From the NCBI GenBank assembly GCA_027604685.1, contig JADHYX010000017.1:1-64000 (forward strand): a stretch of DNA of 64,000 nt. The letters are read 5' to 3'. This stretch comes from Lobulomyces angularis. Lineage: Eukaryota; Chytridiomycota; Chytridiomycetes; Lobulomycetales; Lobulomycetaceae. How positions within the stretch are numbered: position 1 is the stretch's first letter; each line of letters opens with the position of its first letter. Made by a program: the position numbers and the translations under genes. This document shows, piece after piece, positions 10,831 through 26,067 of this stretch. The notes under the pieces were generated by a model. The model had not been told where the DNA came from. It was given only the letters and a program-made list of their open reading frames with translations, and ran no database searches.

Positions 10831-13800
10831 ATGGCCGACTTGGGAAGGGGATTTGGCAGTTCAAATCGGCTTCATGCATCCAACAATGCATTACATTCTG
10901 ATCAAACTACTACCACTGAATTAAAAAAAAAAGCTGCGGGTGCAATTAACGCTGTCGAAAAAAAAAGAGCTAGTTTGGATGCTCGTCATAGATACCTCTT
11001 GGAAAAATTTTCCACTTTTGTTGATGAGAAGATCACGAATTTGGAAAATAGTTTATTGCTTGGAAATAAGTTAGATTTGGTTAACGAATTTTTTATGGAG
11101 AATGGTACAAAAAAGGTCTTGTTTTATTGGCAGCCTGCTCCTATTACAAAGGTAAACAACTCCATTTTATCGTCGACGAAAGTTTTAAAAAATAAAATAA
11201 AATAAATAAATAGGAAGAACTACTGATAAATCAAACTAAGGGGCCACAACAGCTGCAAACCCAAAATACCAAAAATAACCAACTTGTAGTTACAAACGGT
11301 TCAAAAGAAAGCTTAACTGGAACCGGTTGTTTTTTTATCCGATCAAATGTAAAAGCTATTACACCACTTAATATTCAAACCGATATCTGTTTTGGGTTAA
11401 TAAATCCCACAATTTTGCCTTCCCTCACTGGTATGGTTAAACACATTATTATGAATGCACTGAAAGCTCAGGTATGATTCAAAAATTACTTGTTATTATT
11501 AATTATTACAAAAAAGGAAAATTGGGGAGTCTTACCTAGAAATAAAGATGAAAGCGTCAAAGCATTTGTTAAGGTTTTGGAAGGATTTGTTACAGATTTG
11601 GATGTAGCAATGGTTAACTTAAAAGATAGTGTACAATTACATCCTTGTAATTTAGATTTGACTGCATATAAAAAACCTGTTGATTATGCTAATGCCGCGC
11701 ACAATCCTGATGTTATCAACGGACTTGAAAGTAAAATAAAAGAACAAATTTATTATTATTTTTTTTTTTAATGAATTATCAAAATTGAATGTTGTATTAT
11801 GTAAAATTCTAATCTTTTAATTTTTTTAGCACTTGTCAATGAATGGTGTAAACAAATTGAACAAGTTTTGGCGGAATCAGAACAAATGAGAAAAGAAGCG
11901 GACGACATTGGACCAAACGCAGAATTAGCGCATTGGAAAGCTCGCATGGTGAAATTCAACTCAATAACAGATCAGCTAAAAAGTGCCTGCTGTAAACAAG
12001 TTATTGGGATATTAAATGCTTGCAAATCTCGCCAACTATTGAGTGTTTGGAAAGACCTAGACAATAGGGTTACGGATGCTGCAAACGAGAGTAAAGATAA
12101 TGTCAAGTATTTGTACACTCTGGAAAGATTCTGTGATCCACTTTACCGTAGTGATCCAGTGGGAATGATACCTGCTATCCCTGGATTAATCAATGCTATA
12201 AAAATGATTTACAGCATATCTAGATATTACAATACCTCCGAGAGAATGACCAGTTTATTCGTTAAAATTACTAACCAGATGATCACCTCTTGTAAAGAAT
12301 ATATCTATCGAGACGGTGGAACAAAACTTTGGGATCAAGATAGACAGCAGCTATTAAAAAATTTAACTGATTGCATCAAATTAAATGAAGCGTATCAAAA
12401 ATGCTTTCATGATACCAAGGTAAAATAACTTACAGGGTTTGTACTTTTTTAACTTTTACAAATTGTATTTTAGAAAAAATTACAAGAAACACCACAAGAA
12501 AAGCAATTTGACTTTAGTGAAATGTATATTTTTGGTAAATTCGATGCATTTTGTAAAAGAATTCAAAAAGTTATTGATATGTTCAGTGTTATTGAAAAGT
12601 TTAGCATGTTGGAAAAACTTTGCATTGAAGGTATGGAAAGTTTGATTAAAAGATTTAGCAATATTATGGTTGCTATGCAAAGAAAACCTTATGATATTTT
12701 AGATCATCGTAAAATGGTATGAATTACTACCATTTTTACTTTTTAAATTTTTTTTTTTTTACAAATATATAGGAATATGATTCTGATTATTCAACATTTA
12801 AAAAACAAATTACTGATCTTGAATCAAGCTTACAACAATTTATTGATTCTTCTTTTGAACACATTTCGTCCACTGAACAGTCTCTCACGTTAATGGGCAA
12901 GTTTAGTCAGATTAAAGACATGCAGCTTGATTTGGGATCTAAATACCATACTATATTCATACATTATACAAAACGCGATTTGGAAGGTGTTCGAAAATTA
13001 TATCAAAAACATAAAGATCAACCGCCAATGCCAAGGAACACTCCCCCCGTAAGCGGTGCAATAAGTTGGGCTCGTCAACTTTATCGTCGAATTGAAACTC
13101 CAATGAAGATATTTAAACAAAATACCAGAGTATTAGAGAGTTCTGAAGCAAAAAAGCACATAAGAAATTATAATAAACTGGCCCGTGCCTTAATAGAGTT
13201 TGAATATCTTTGGTACAGATCCTGGTACAACGTTATCGATCAAGCAAAAACTGGGTTGCAGGCAACGATTTTAGTCAGTGATGCTGACGGGGTTTTATAT
13301 GTCAATTTCGATCCTCAAATTATTCAGTTGATTAAAGAAACAAGATGCATGCAGAGACTTGGATTAGATGTCCCCGACAGTGTTAGAAACGTTTGTTTGA
13401 AAGAAAAAAGTTATAAATCTCTAAATTCTGGTCTGCAATATATATTGTCTTCAAAGAAAAAGGTGCTTAGCAGAGCCACTCCTTTGCTAAGAAAAGCGAT
13501 GCAACCACATATTGATGAACTAGACAAAGCCTTACAACCTGGTATGACTGCTTTGACTTGGTAAAAAAAAAAAAAAAAAACTACCAATGTAATCTAATTT
13601 TTTATCTTTTTTAAAACTTTGTAGGACGTCATTAAATTTAGATAGCTATCTGCATACCAATCACACTCAGTTAGCAAATTTGGAAGAGTTGGTAGATAAG
13701 TTATTGGACATCAGTGAGTGCAGAATTGAATTTGGTGTAAAAAAAATCGCGGAACTCTCTTTATTAGAGCTTCCTTCTGATAACGAACAATGGACAGTAG

Positions 13801-16800
13801 ATATCTTTTTAGAAAAGACTGAAAAAAGATGTACTGCTGTTACTACGACCATTAATAATCGTAGCAACCTCATTGAGACTGCATCAAGAGACATCATTGA
13901 TGAACTTTCAAAAGGTGTCCCAGAGCCTTTTAAAAATCTTGATTTAAAGCTTGCTTACGAGAGTGTTTATTATCATTTTAACTACCAAAATATTGAGGCT
14001 TTAGTTTTATGCACTAAGGGCAGTTTAGATCATTTGAGATCCCGATTAGGAAACTATACTAGCAATCAATACAACAAAGTTGGAAGTCAGAAACCATTTT
14101 TTAAAGCAGAACTCGTTTTAATGATTCCTAATGTTGTTTTGCAACCAAGGCTTGAAGACATTCAAGGTGCATTGAATAGAGTTGCGGGAATGGTGGTAGA
14201 TGTCAGTAAGAAATTGTCGTTAAATTGGAAGGTTTTTTTAACCGCACCAGAGGATCATCAAACTGCGCACTCTCCAGAAGACACATCACAAGTCGCCAAT
14301 AACAAAGACGTTACTAAGGTTCTGTTGACACTAAGCAGCACTGTAAATTTTATGAAAAAAGATGTAGAAGCACATCGTGAACAATTTAGTAAATATGATT
14401 TTCTCTGGAAAGATGATAAAAGTGAAACAATACAAAAGTTTTTATCAAATAACCCGACAATTCCAGATTTTGAAGTCGAAATTAATCGATACGAAAGTAT
14501 TGAAAAGGAAATTTTTGAGATCAGTCCTTCCACTCAAATTGGAATTTTACTTATTAGCTCTGAACCATTAAAGTTAGCATTACTTTCGGAAACAAAAGAT
14601 TGGAAGCAGCAGTATGGTTTGAATTTAAACAGAAAGGTTAAAACCGACATGGAGCAGTTGATTGAATATATGGAGGCAAAGACTGTCAAATTAAGTCGTA
14701 AAATTAGTGATATTGACGATTTAAGAAACGGAGTTCAAACTTTGAGCGAAATTCGTGAAGCAGAGGTCGATATTGACATGAAAGTGGCACCTATTGAAGA
14801 AGCTTACCTACTTCTTCATAAACATAATGTTAATGTTACTAAAGAAGAAACTGAAATGGTTGACTCCCTTAGATATAGCTGGAAGAAACTAAAAGTAAGA
14901 ATAAGGCAATTTTTTATATCAAAAATTAACTTTTTTATTTAGCAACTGGTTTTAGATGTACAAGCCCATCTGTCTAAGATTCAACCTGTTTTTAGAGCAG
15001 ATTTACTTAGTGCAGTAGAAAAGTTTACCATCGACGTCGATGAATATACTAAAGACTACACAGCTAATGGTCCTATGGTAAACAATATCCCACCAAAAAC
15101 CGCTAGTGAAAGATTGATTGTGTTTCAAAGGGGATTTGACGAGCTTAATAGAAAATGGGAAACCTATTCTGGAGGCGAAGAGTTATTCAGTTTACCTGTT
15201 ACTCCATTTCCTGTTCTTTTAAAAATTAAAAAAGAGTTGAAGCTATTGCAAAATCTGTATGGTCTTTACAACGACGTTTTAGAGAAGAGAAATCAATATA
15301 ACGATACTTTATGGAGCGAGTTAAATCCAGAAAATATGAATAATGATATGAATGACTTTCAAGCTAAAATTAAAAAACTACCAAAGGCAATTAAAGATTG
15401 GGAGGCATTTTTGGAATTAAAAAAAACCGTGGATACTTTAACTGAGACAGGTTTTATTAAAAATACATGATAAAACTTATTTTAATTTTGTAGTACCGTT
15501 GCTCGAAATGATGAGTAATAAAGCTTTAGTACAAAGACACTGGGATAGCATTCAAGCTATATCCAAAACTACGTTCAACCTGGACCCAGAATTATTTTAT
15601 TTAAAGAATCTATTAGATGCCCCACTGGTGGCAAATAGAGAAGATATCGAAGATGTTTGTACTTCAGCAATTAAAGAACTGGATATTGATTTTAAATTAA
15701 AACAAGTAGTAACAGAGTGGGAAGATAAAATTTTTACACTTGCTCCTTTCAAAACGAGGGGAAATCTGATTCTTAAACCAGCTGCTACATCTGAAGTAAA
15801 TTCTGAACTAAAATTGTTTTTTTATTTTTATTGTTTTAGATTATATCGCAAATGGAAGATAGTTTAATGACACTGGCTTCACTAATGAGTAACCGATATA
15901 ATACTCCATTTAAAGCTCAGATTCAAACATGGGTCCATAATTTGTCTACAGCAGCGGAAGTAATTGAAAACTGGCTTTCTGTACAGAATCTTTGGATTTA
16001 TCTTGAAGCAGTTTTCGTAGGAGGCGATATTGCAAAGCAAATGCCAAAAGAAGCTAAGAGATTCAGCAACATCGATAAAAGTTGGTGCAAAATTATGGGT
16101 TTAGCGAATGAACATGCAAATGTGATTCAGTGCTGTGTTGCGGACGAAACTATCGCGAATTTATTACCACATTTAACAGAACAACTTGAACTTTGTCAAA
16201 AATCGTTGAGTGGATATCTTGAAAGTAAAAGGGCGATATTTCCTAGATTCTTTTTTGTATCCGATCCTGCATTACTTGAAATTTTAGGACAAGCATCTGA
16301 TTCTCACACAATTCAAGCTCACTTAAAAAGTGTTTTTGATAACGTCAATGGTGCTCAGTTCCATGATAAAGAATATGACAAAATTGTTGCACTGGAATCT
16401 GCAGAAGGTGAAAGGGTTGCATTATCACGTCCGATGTTAGCAGTAGGTAATGTTGAAGTTTGGTTAGGCACATTATTAAAGTGTATGCAAACTACTATTA
16501 ATGATATTATCAGAGAAGCAGTCAGCAGGTAAATTTTTAAAAAATAATGATATATTGAAAAAAAAATTTAGAGTTAATGACGTTCCTATAAACAAATTTA
16601 TGGATGAATATCCTGCTCAAATTGGGTTACTTTGCTGTCAAATACAGTGGACTATGATGAGTGAAGAGGCATTAAACGCATCCAAGAATGACAAAAAGAC
16701 TATGGCAGCCACAAATCAAAGGATTACCGACATTTTGAATGTGCTGATTGATATTACAACTAAGGAGCTTAGCAAAATGGATAGAGTAAAGTATGAAACT

Positions 16801-19800
16801 TTGATTACAATTCAAGTTCATCATCGTGATGTGTTTGACAAACTATTTAAGGCTCATGTTAAATCTGCTGATGACTTCGAATGGTTAAAGCAAGCAAGAT
16901 TTTACTGGCACGAAACAAAAGATTGCTGCATAGTATCAATTACAAATTTTGATTTCAAATATCAATGTGAATATTTGGGTTGTACTGATCGTTTAGTTAT
17001 TACTCCTCTAACCGATAGAGTATATATCACTTTAGCACAAGCTTTGGGTATGTCTCTTGGGGGATCTCCTGCTGGTCCTGGTATGCACAATTTTTAGACT
17101 ATATAAGTTTACGAAAAATTTAATTTTTTTTCTATAGCTGGAACAGGAAAAACTGAGTCGGTTAAGGATCTCGGTAAAAATTTAGGAAAGTGGGTCGTAG
17201 TTTTTAACTGTTCCGATCAAATGGATTACAGAGGACTTGGTCGTATTTACAAAGGGTTAGCACAAAGTGGTTGTTGGGGATGTTTTGACGAATTTAATCG
17301 TATTGAGCTACCAGTACTTTCAGTAGCTGCCCAGCAGATTGGATGCGTATTTTCCGCCAGAAAAGAGAGGAAAACCTCGTTTGTATTTACTGATGGTGAT
17401 ACTGTTGAGATGAATCCAGAAGTCGGAATGTTTATGTAAGTTATGCTTTATAATTGTTAAAGTAAATCCATTATTTTAGTACCATGAATCCTGGTTATGC
17501 AGGAAGAGTAGAATTACCAGAAAACCTTAAAGTTAACTTCCGATATGTTGCCATGATGGTACCTGATCGACAAATCATTATCAGAGTGAAATTGGCAGGT
17601 TGTGGTTTCGTAAACAACTTAATCTTGGCCAAAAAGTTCTTTGTATTATACGGACTTTGTGAGCAGCAACTTTCAAAGCAAGTCCACTACGATTTTGGTC
17701 TAAGAAATATTCTTTCGGTACTTCGTACGTGTGGTTCAGTCAAGCGTTCTAGTCCAGATGATAGTGAAAATTTGATAATTATGAGAGTTTTAAGAGATAT
17801 GAATCTATCCAAACTTGTAGACGAAGATGAAGCCTTGTTTTTATCTCTAATCAATGATTTGTTCCCAGGATTGACAGCAAAAAAGGCTGTGTACCCTTCA
17901 ATTGAAGCAGCAATAGATCAACAACTGAATGAAGTCAACTTAATTAATCATCCACCATGGACTTTAAAAGTTATTCAGCTGTATGAAACTGCCAGAGTAA
18001 GGCACGGAATTATGGTTTTGGGTCCCACTGGAACAGGAAAAACTAAGTGTATCAATGCTCTTTTGAGGGCGATGACTACCTGCGGAGAACCACATAAAGA
18101 AGTTAGAATGAACCCAAAAGCAATCACAGATTATCAAATGTTTGGTCGTTTGGATGTTGTAAGAATTTAAACTTCCCATTGATATTTTAATTACAATTTA
18201 ATTTTGTGCATTTTAACTTTTCTTTGTTTTCAAATAGACCACAAATGATTGGACAGATGGAATATTTTCTTCACTTTGGCGTAAGACTGCAAAAAAGAAA
18301 GGGGAAAGTATTTGGATTATTTTGGATGGCCCAGTCGGTAATATTATAAAGAATATTGTTACAGAATTTAATGAAAATGTTTAGATGCTGTCTGGATTGA
18401 AAACTTAAATTCGGTTTTGGATGATAATAAGTGCTTAACTTTAGCAAATGGTGATCGTCTGCCTATGTCTCCATCTTGCAAACTGACATTTGAGGTGCAC
18501 AGTTTAAAAAATGCCAGTCCAGCCACTGTTTCAAGATGTGGTATGATATACATAGGTGTGACATCTCTTACTTGGGACATTTGCTTGTTGAGTTGGTTCA
18601 AAGTGCGCCCTGCAAATGAAGTCGCAGTATTGCAGACTTTGTTCAATTCACACTTTGGAAAAATTCTAGAATTTCTTTTGATTGAATGCAGACCAAAAAT
18701 GGAGATTGCAAAAGTTAGTTATGTATTGAATGTTTGCACATTGTTGACGGAGCTCATTCCAAAAACAGATGCAAACAAAACCCAAATCTCTGCTGATTAT
18801 CTGGAGCGACTGTTTATTTTTTCAGTTATTTGGAGTATTGGAGCTCTGTTAGAGTTGGATGAGCGAAAGAAACTGCAAGTTTTTATGCTTGAAAAATGCT
18901 CTGGCTTGAAATTTCCTCAACTTGACCCTAATAGTTTGGATACATTATATGAGTACTTTGTTAATGAAAATGGGCAATGGTCACACTGGAAGGAAAAAGT
19001 TCCCGGTTGGATTTATCCACAAGATACTACACCTGAATTTTCAAGTATCATTATTCCAACAGTGGATAATGTTAGAACAGAATTTTTAATGGAAACTATA
19101 ACAAGGTAACAAAAAATTTATTGATATTATCTAAGGGCTTTTTTAAGACAAAATAAATCAGTACTGTTAATTGGAGAGCCTGGTACGGCAAAAACTGTAA
19201 CAATGAGAAAATACTTAGCTAAGTTGAATCCTGATACTCACTTATTTAAAAATTTGAGTTTTTCATCTGCAACAACTCCTATGATTTATCAAAGAACTGT
19301 TGAAAGTTATCTTGATAAACGTATGGGATCAACTTATGGGCCACCTGCAGGAAAAAAAATGATTTTATTTATAGATGATGTAAATATGCCTGAAATAAAT
19401 GAATGGGGAGATCAGGTAACATCTGAACTTGTAAGACAGTTGATGGAATTTTGTGGCTTCTACTCATTAGACCGTCCTGGTAATGAAAATTTCAAATTAT
19501 TAATTTTAATGCTTAACTCTTACAGGTGATTGGACAGGAATTGTTGACCTTCAGTTTTTAGCTGCCATGATGCATCCGGGGGGTGGTAGAAATGATATAC
19601 CAAGTCGATTAAAACGTGCTTTCTTTGTAATCAATTGTACAATCCCTTCTGACACTTCAGTTGATAAAATTTTCGGTACAATGTTGGACGGCCACTTTTC
19701 TCCTGCCAGAAATTTCTCCGAAGAAGTTATTAATTTAGTATCCAAGATCCCTTCACTAACGCGAAGACTTTGGCAACTTACTAAAACCAAAATGTTACCA

Positions 19801-22800
19801 ACACCAGCAAAGTTTCACTATATATTCAATCTGCGTGACCTGAGCAGAATTGTTGAAGGAATGCTTCATGGTACTAGTGAAGTAATTAACAGTGCAAAAT
19901 CACTTTTGATGCTTTGGGAGCACGAGTGCAGTAGAGTTCTTCCAGATCGTTTCGTCTGTGCAGAGGATGTTGATTGGTTTTCAAGAACACTGTACAATTT
20001 GGTACAAAAGGATTTCTCTGATGATGTAGCTGCCGTTGTACAAACAAAATCGTTTTTTGTAGACTTTTTAAGGGAAATGCCTGATAATGATGGTTAGTGA
20101 TTTAGCTTAATGTAATCTTAAAACTTATACGATATTTTAGATCCAGATGTTGATATCGATCCAGAATCGATTAAAGTTTACGAAAAAGTTCCTTCATTTG
20201 AATTTTTAAAGGAAAAATTAAACGAAAATATGAAGCAATACAATGAAAATATAAGAGGCTCCAAGATGGATCTGGTATTGTTTGAAGATGCAATGAAGCA
20301 CATTGTAAGAATTTCTCGTATACTTAGAACTGCTAGAGGCAATGCTTTGTTAGTTGGTGTTGGAGGAAGTGGTAAGCAATCTCTTACTAAGCTAGCAGCC
20401 TTCATCGCGAAAAGTCAGGTGTTTCAAATTGCGATTTCTAAGAGTTATGCAACATCCAATTTAATGGAAGATCTGAAATATATGTATAAAATTGCTGGAG
20501 CACAAGGAAAGTCTGTGACATTTATCTTTACTGATAATGAAATTAAAGAGGAAAGTTTCTTAGGATATATTAACAATATTTTAACCTCAGGAGAAATAAC
20601 GAATCTATTTCCAAAAGATGAAGTGATATCAATTTCTTCTGATTTACGTTTACCTATGAAAAAAGCGAGACCAAACGTTGTAGATAGCATTGAAAATCTC
20701 TGGTCTTTCTTTATTGATCGAGTAAAGGCTAATTTACATGTTGTATTATGCTTTTCCCCTGTTGGCGATAAATTTAGAAATCGTGCTCTTAAATTCCCTG
20801 GCTTGATTTCCGGTTGTACGATGGTAATGATATATTGAATGAGAGTTTTAATTAAATTAATTTTTAAATACAGGATTGGTTTGTCAGATGGCCTCAAGAA
20901 GCTTTAAGGGCGGTTTCTGAAAAATTCTTGAGTGAAATTGAAGTAGTATCCACTGACCAAGTAAAAAAAGAAGTAGTGAACCATATGGCATATGTACATG
21001 ACTTAGTAGCGCTAGCGTGTGTGAATTATTTTACCCAATTTCGAAGAAGGACGCATGTTACTCCAAAATCTTACTTGTCTTTCCTAAACTCATATAAGCT
21101 AATGTATACATCGAAAAGGAATGAAGTTGGGCAGTTAGCAGATAGAATGAATATGGGGTTGAGTAAATTAGTTGAAGCATCCAAATCCGTGGCAATTCTG
21201 CAAGATCAGCTTGTTGTTAAGGAGAAAGAATTACTGATAGCAAGTAAATCTGCTGATAACGTATTAGTGGAAGTTACCAGCTCTACTGTTGCAGCTGAGA
21301 AAGTAAAAGATTCAGTTCTTAAAGTAAAAACAAAATCCGAGGGTATTGCTAACGCTATTAAAGCAGATAAAGAATATGCTGAATCCCAATTAGGTTTTAT
21401 TATAAATGTGAATGACCACATTAATATTTTTAATTGATTTATGTAGAGGCTGCGAAACCTGCTCTGGAAGAGGCTACTGCTGCCTTAAACTCGATTCAAC
21501 CAGCTCATATTGCAACCGTCCGTAAATTGGCAAAACCACCTCATTTGATTATGAGAATTATGGATGGTGTTATAATCCTTCAAAAAAAAAGACTTGATCC
21601 AGTATCGCAAGATCCCGAAAAGCCATGCGTTAAACCATCTTGGGCGGAGGCCATGAAAGTGATGAGTCAGTCAGATTTCCTATCTTCACTAGTCAACTTC
21701 CCTAAGGATGAGATCAACGAAGAGACTGTTGAATTATTAGAACCTATGTTGGAAATGCCTGATTTTAATTTGGAAGGTGCAAAAAAAGTATCAGGAGATG
21801 TTGCTGGATTAGCTTCGTGGGTGAAATCAATGGTGATTTATTATGGAATAAATAAAAAAGTTGTACCATTGAAAGCAAACTTAATAATTCAAGAACATAA
21901 AGTAAGCTAAACAATAAGTAACATTTTTTTTAATAAAGCTTTTAGCTCGGTATTGCCATGGAAGATCTCCGAGTGGCTCAACAGACATTAGATGACAAAC
22001 AAGCTGAATTAGATGTATTCAAAGAAAAATATAACAAAGCAATAGCTGATAAAACAGCTCTGCAAGCAGATGCAGATGGATGCAAAAGAAAAATGAACGC
22101 CGCCACTGCTTTAATAACTGGTCTTAAAGGCGAAAAAGAGCGATGGACGAGGCAAAGCAAAGAGTTTGCGGATCAGATAGGAAGACTTGTTGGTGATATT
22201 ATATTAGCTTGCGCCTTTTTAAGTTATAGCGGTCCATTTAATCAACTTTTCAGGCAGAATTTACTTGCTGATTGGAAAAAAGAGCTAGTTAAAAGAAAAA
22301 TACCTCACACTGATGAATTAGATATAAACGGACTTCTTGTAGATAGCACTACTGTGGGAGAATGGAACATACAAGGGTTACCAACAGATGAACTTTCTAC
22401 TCAAAACGGTATCTTGGTTACCAAAGGAACCAGATATCCGTTATTAATCGATCCACAAAATCAGGCAAAAGCATGGATTAAAAATAGAGAGGAAAAAAAT
22501 AACTTACAAGTTACCAATTTGTCAAGCAAATACTTTAGACAACATGTTGAAGACTGCTTAAGTCAAGGGAGACCGCTTCTTATTGAAGATGTAGAAGAGG
22601 CATTAGACCCAACTTTGGATAATATTTTGGAAAAAAATATCATGAAAGCCGGCAGGAGCTTCAAAGTTCTTTTTGGTGATAAAGAAGTTGACTTTAGTGA
22701 AGGATTCTATCTTTTTATTACCACCAAGTTACCAAATCCAAATTACAATCCAGAAGTTTATGGTAGAAATACGCAATTTTTAATAATTATCTAATTACAT

Positions 22801-25800
22801 TTTTACTAGCAAAATGTGCTGTCATTGATTTCACGGTAACTAGCAAAGGCTTAGAAGAGCAGCTGCTAGGAAGAGTAATTATGAGAGAAAAGCAAGAGTT
22901 GGAGATTGAAAGGGCAAAACTGTTGGAAGAAGTCAACTCAAACAAAAAAAAGATGAAAGAATTAGAAGACAATCTATTGGAAAGACTAACCTCTACTAAG
23001 GGATCATTGGTAGATGATGAGTCATTAATAGAAGTACTAGGAATTTCAAAAACTACTTCAGAAGAGGTCAATGAAAAATTAACTATTGCCGCAGACACTC
23101 AAAAAAAAATTGGTATAGCTCGTGAAGAATATAGACCAGTAGCAACACGAGGTTCAATTATTTATTTCTTGATTGCCGAAATGAGTATGGTAAATACGAT
23201 GTATCAAACATCATTGAAGCAGTTCCTGCAACTTTTCGACGAAAGTATGGAAAAAGGGCAGCCATCTCCTATACCATCTAAACGTATTCAAAATATTATC
23301 GAATATTGTACTTTTAGAACATTTGGCTACATCAGCAGAGGACTTTATGAAATACATAAAGTTTTGTTTGTACTATTGTTAACATTTAAAATCGACATTG
23401 GAATTGGCAAAGTGACTCATGAGGAATTTAGATGCTTTATCAAAGGTGGTGCAGCTTTAGATATTAATGCCGTTGTTAAAAAACCATTTAACTGGATTCC
23501 AGACATGACTTGGCTGAATTTAGTTGCCCTATGTAAAATGCCAGGATTCAGTGACCTTCTTAATCAAGTTGGTAAAAATGAAAAAGCTTGGAGGTCTTGG
23601 TATGAAAAAGATTCTCCCGAAAATGAAATTCTACCCTCCGGTTATCAAAACTCCTTGGATGCCTTTAGGAGATTGCTGTTAGTTCGATCTTGGTGTTTAG
23701 ATAGGTCAATAATGATGTCAAAGCAATATATTGCAAGTTCAATGGGCCAAAAGTTTGCTGACTCGCAAATTTTAGATTTGGATGCCCTTTTGATGGAATC
23801 GAATAATAGAACTCCTATGATCTGTTTACTTTCTCAGGGTTCAGATCCCTCCGCCGATATCGAAAATTTGGCACGTAAAAATAAAATTGACATTAAAGCC
23901 ATTTCTATGGGACAGGGCCAAGAAGTTCACGCGAGAAAACTGCTAAACGCATTTATGACTTCTGGAGGTTGGGCGTTGTTGCAAAACTGCCATTTGGGAT
24001 TACCATTTATGGAGGAACTTCTTAATTTAATTGTTGACACGGAGATTATTCATGAAAAGTTCAGATTGTGGATTACTACTGATATAAGTCCTAAATTTCC
24101 TATTACTTTCCTTCAGATGTCAATTAAATTTACGAATGAACCCCCTCAGGGTATCAAAGCTGGTTTAAAACGAACTTATGCCTGGCTGTCGCAAGATATG
24201 CTGGATATGAGCACAAGGTAAAATTAAGTTTCTATTAAAGTAAATCAATTCTTTTAGACCACAATATAAACCGCTTTTGTATGGATTATCATTTTTACAT
24301 TCTATTGTCCAGGAACGTAGAAAATTTGGACCATTAGGCTGGAATATTCCTTACGAATTCAACCAGTCTGACTTAGCAGCATCTGTTCAATTTGTTCAAA
24401 ATCACGTTGACGAACTTGCCCCAAAAGCACCTATTTCTTGGACTACCGCCAGATTTATGTTTTGTGAAGTGCACTATGGTGGTCGTGTAACTGATGATTT
24501 TGACAGGTTTGAAAATTTGAAATTTTATTTTATTCTTCAAACATGTTATTTAGACGATTATTAAATACATACGGCAAAGTATGGTTTGGCGACCACATGT
24601 TTTTAGATAATTTCATGTTTTACAAAGGATATACTATACCACACTTAAAGACGGTGGAGGAATATAGAACCTCTATTGAAAATCTTCCACTAAGTGATAC
24701 GCCAGATGCATTTGGATTGCATCCTAATGCTGATATATCCTGTCAAACTAAAGAGTCCCAGAATATGCTTGGTAAATCAAATATTGACAATTTTAATTTT
24801 AATAAAATTATAACTATTATAGATACTGTCATGTCAATTCAGCCAAAGGACAGCAGTGGAGGAAGCGGCGAAACCAGAGAAGATTCCGTTAAAAAAACAG
24901 CTAATGACTTACTGGCAAAATTACCTGAAGACTTTGATAAGAATAGAGTTAAAACTTGTATTCAAAAGCAAGGGGGACCAAAGCCGCTGAATATTTTCCT
25001 TGGACAAGAAGTAGACAGAATGCAAGTTGTTATTGGAGTAGTGAGAAAAACGCTAATCGACTTGAAGTTGGCCATTGACGGAACAATTATCATGTCCGCA
25101 CCTCTGCAACAAGCGCTTGATGCTTTATATGATGCTAGAGTGCCTGATTCATGGACGAAAGTGTCTTGGCAATCTTCAACTCTCGGCATCTGGTTTACAG
25201 AATTGTTAGGAAGATCTTCGCAGTTTGCAAGTTGGCTCTATGACGGAAGACCACTAGTTTTTTGGTTAAGTGGCTTTTTCAATCCACAAGGTTTCTTGAC
25301 TGCTATTAGACAAGAAATTACACGTTTACATGCGGGTTGGGCTCTTGATGGTGTTAGGGTAAGTTTATATATCTATTTTTTCAAAAGTAAAATTAAATCT
25401 GTAAATGAAGTTGGCACCAGAGGTAATGAAGCAAATGAAGGAAGATATTACAACAACACCAGCAGAAGGAGTCTATATTCATGGTTTATTTATAGAAGGT
25501 GCCGGTTGGGACAGAAAAAACATTAAGCTAACTGAGAGTCAACCAAAAGTAATTCATCAAGCGATGCCAGTCATTCATGTTTCTGCAACAAATACTCCAG
25601 ATGACTTGGATGGTAGAATGTATCGCTGCCCTGTTTATAAACGTCCTAGAAGAACCGATTTGAATTATATTTTTGATGTTGATTTAAAAACTAACCCACA
25701 ATCTGCAGATTATTGGGTACTTAGAGGCATTGCATTATTGTAAAAAAAAAAAAAAAAAAAAAAATCTTTTTAATATTAATATTTTATTTTGTTTTCTTTA

Positions 25801-25817
25801 GGTGTGCCACATCGTAG
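10831..25817 (+). CDS. outer-arm dynein heavy chain, gamma type (DNAH5/DNAH8-like)
   Basis: Motor subunit of the ciliary outer dynein arm. About 26 exons with introns of roughly 40-100 nt encode some 4,500 residues, full length for an axonemal heavy chain. The N-terminal tail begins [12 protein letters not shown]. The motor carries four P-loops: GTGKTES in AAA1 at about 17137-17157, GPTGTGKT in AAA2 at 18021-18044, GEPGTAKT in AAA3 at 19173-19196, and GVGGSGKQ in AAA4 at 20356-20379. The AAA1 region has [45 protein letters not shown], in the style of the gamma class. A coiled-coil stalk with the microtubule-binding loop lies between about 21120 and 22200. The C-terminal domain ends [13 protein letters not shown], with a tiny last exon at 25802-25817 holding only the last few codons. 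The gamma-class call rests on tail and AAA1 similarity recalled from DNAH5/8, not on a tree. Confidence 0.95.
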
Positions 25818-26067
25818 AAACTATGTATTTATTAAATGTATAAAAGCAATTCTAATTATTAAGAATGATACATTTTTTCATTGTATTTATTTGTAATTTA
25901 AATTAGTAGTATTTTAAAAAAAAAAATTTTTTTTCAATAATTGTGGTGATTGCTTCATTTTCTTAGGCAATATATTTTATTAAAGGTATTGTAGGTTCTA
26001 TAACTATGTAAAACTGAAATTTAAGTATAATTACAAAATGTAAATTTTGCCGACTTTATGCTGAGGG

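Noticed and set aside
10656..10901. Small secreted protein upstream of dynein
   Set aside because: It overlaps the dynein start in another frame and ends in translated dynein sequence.
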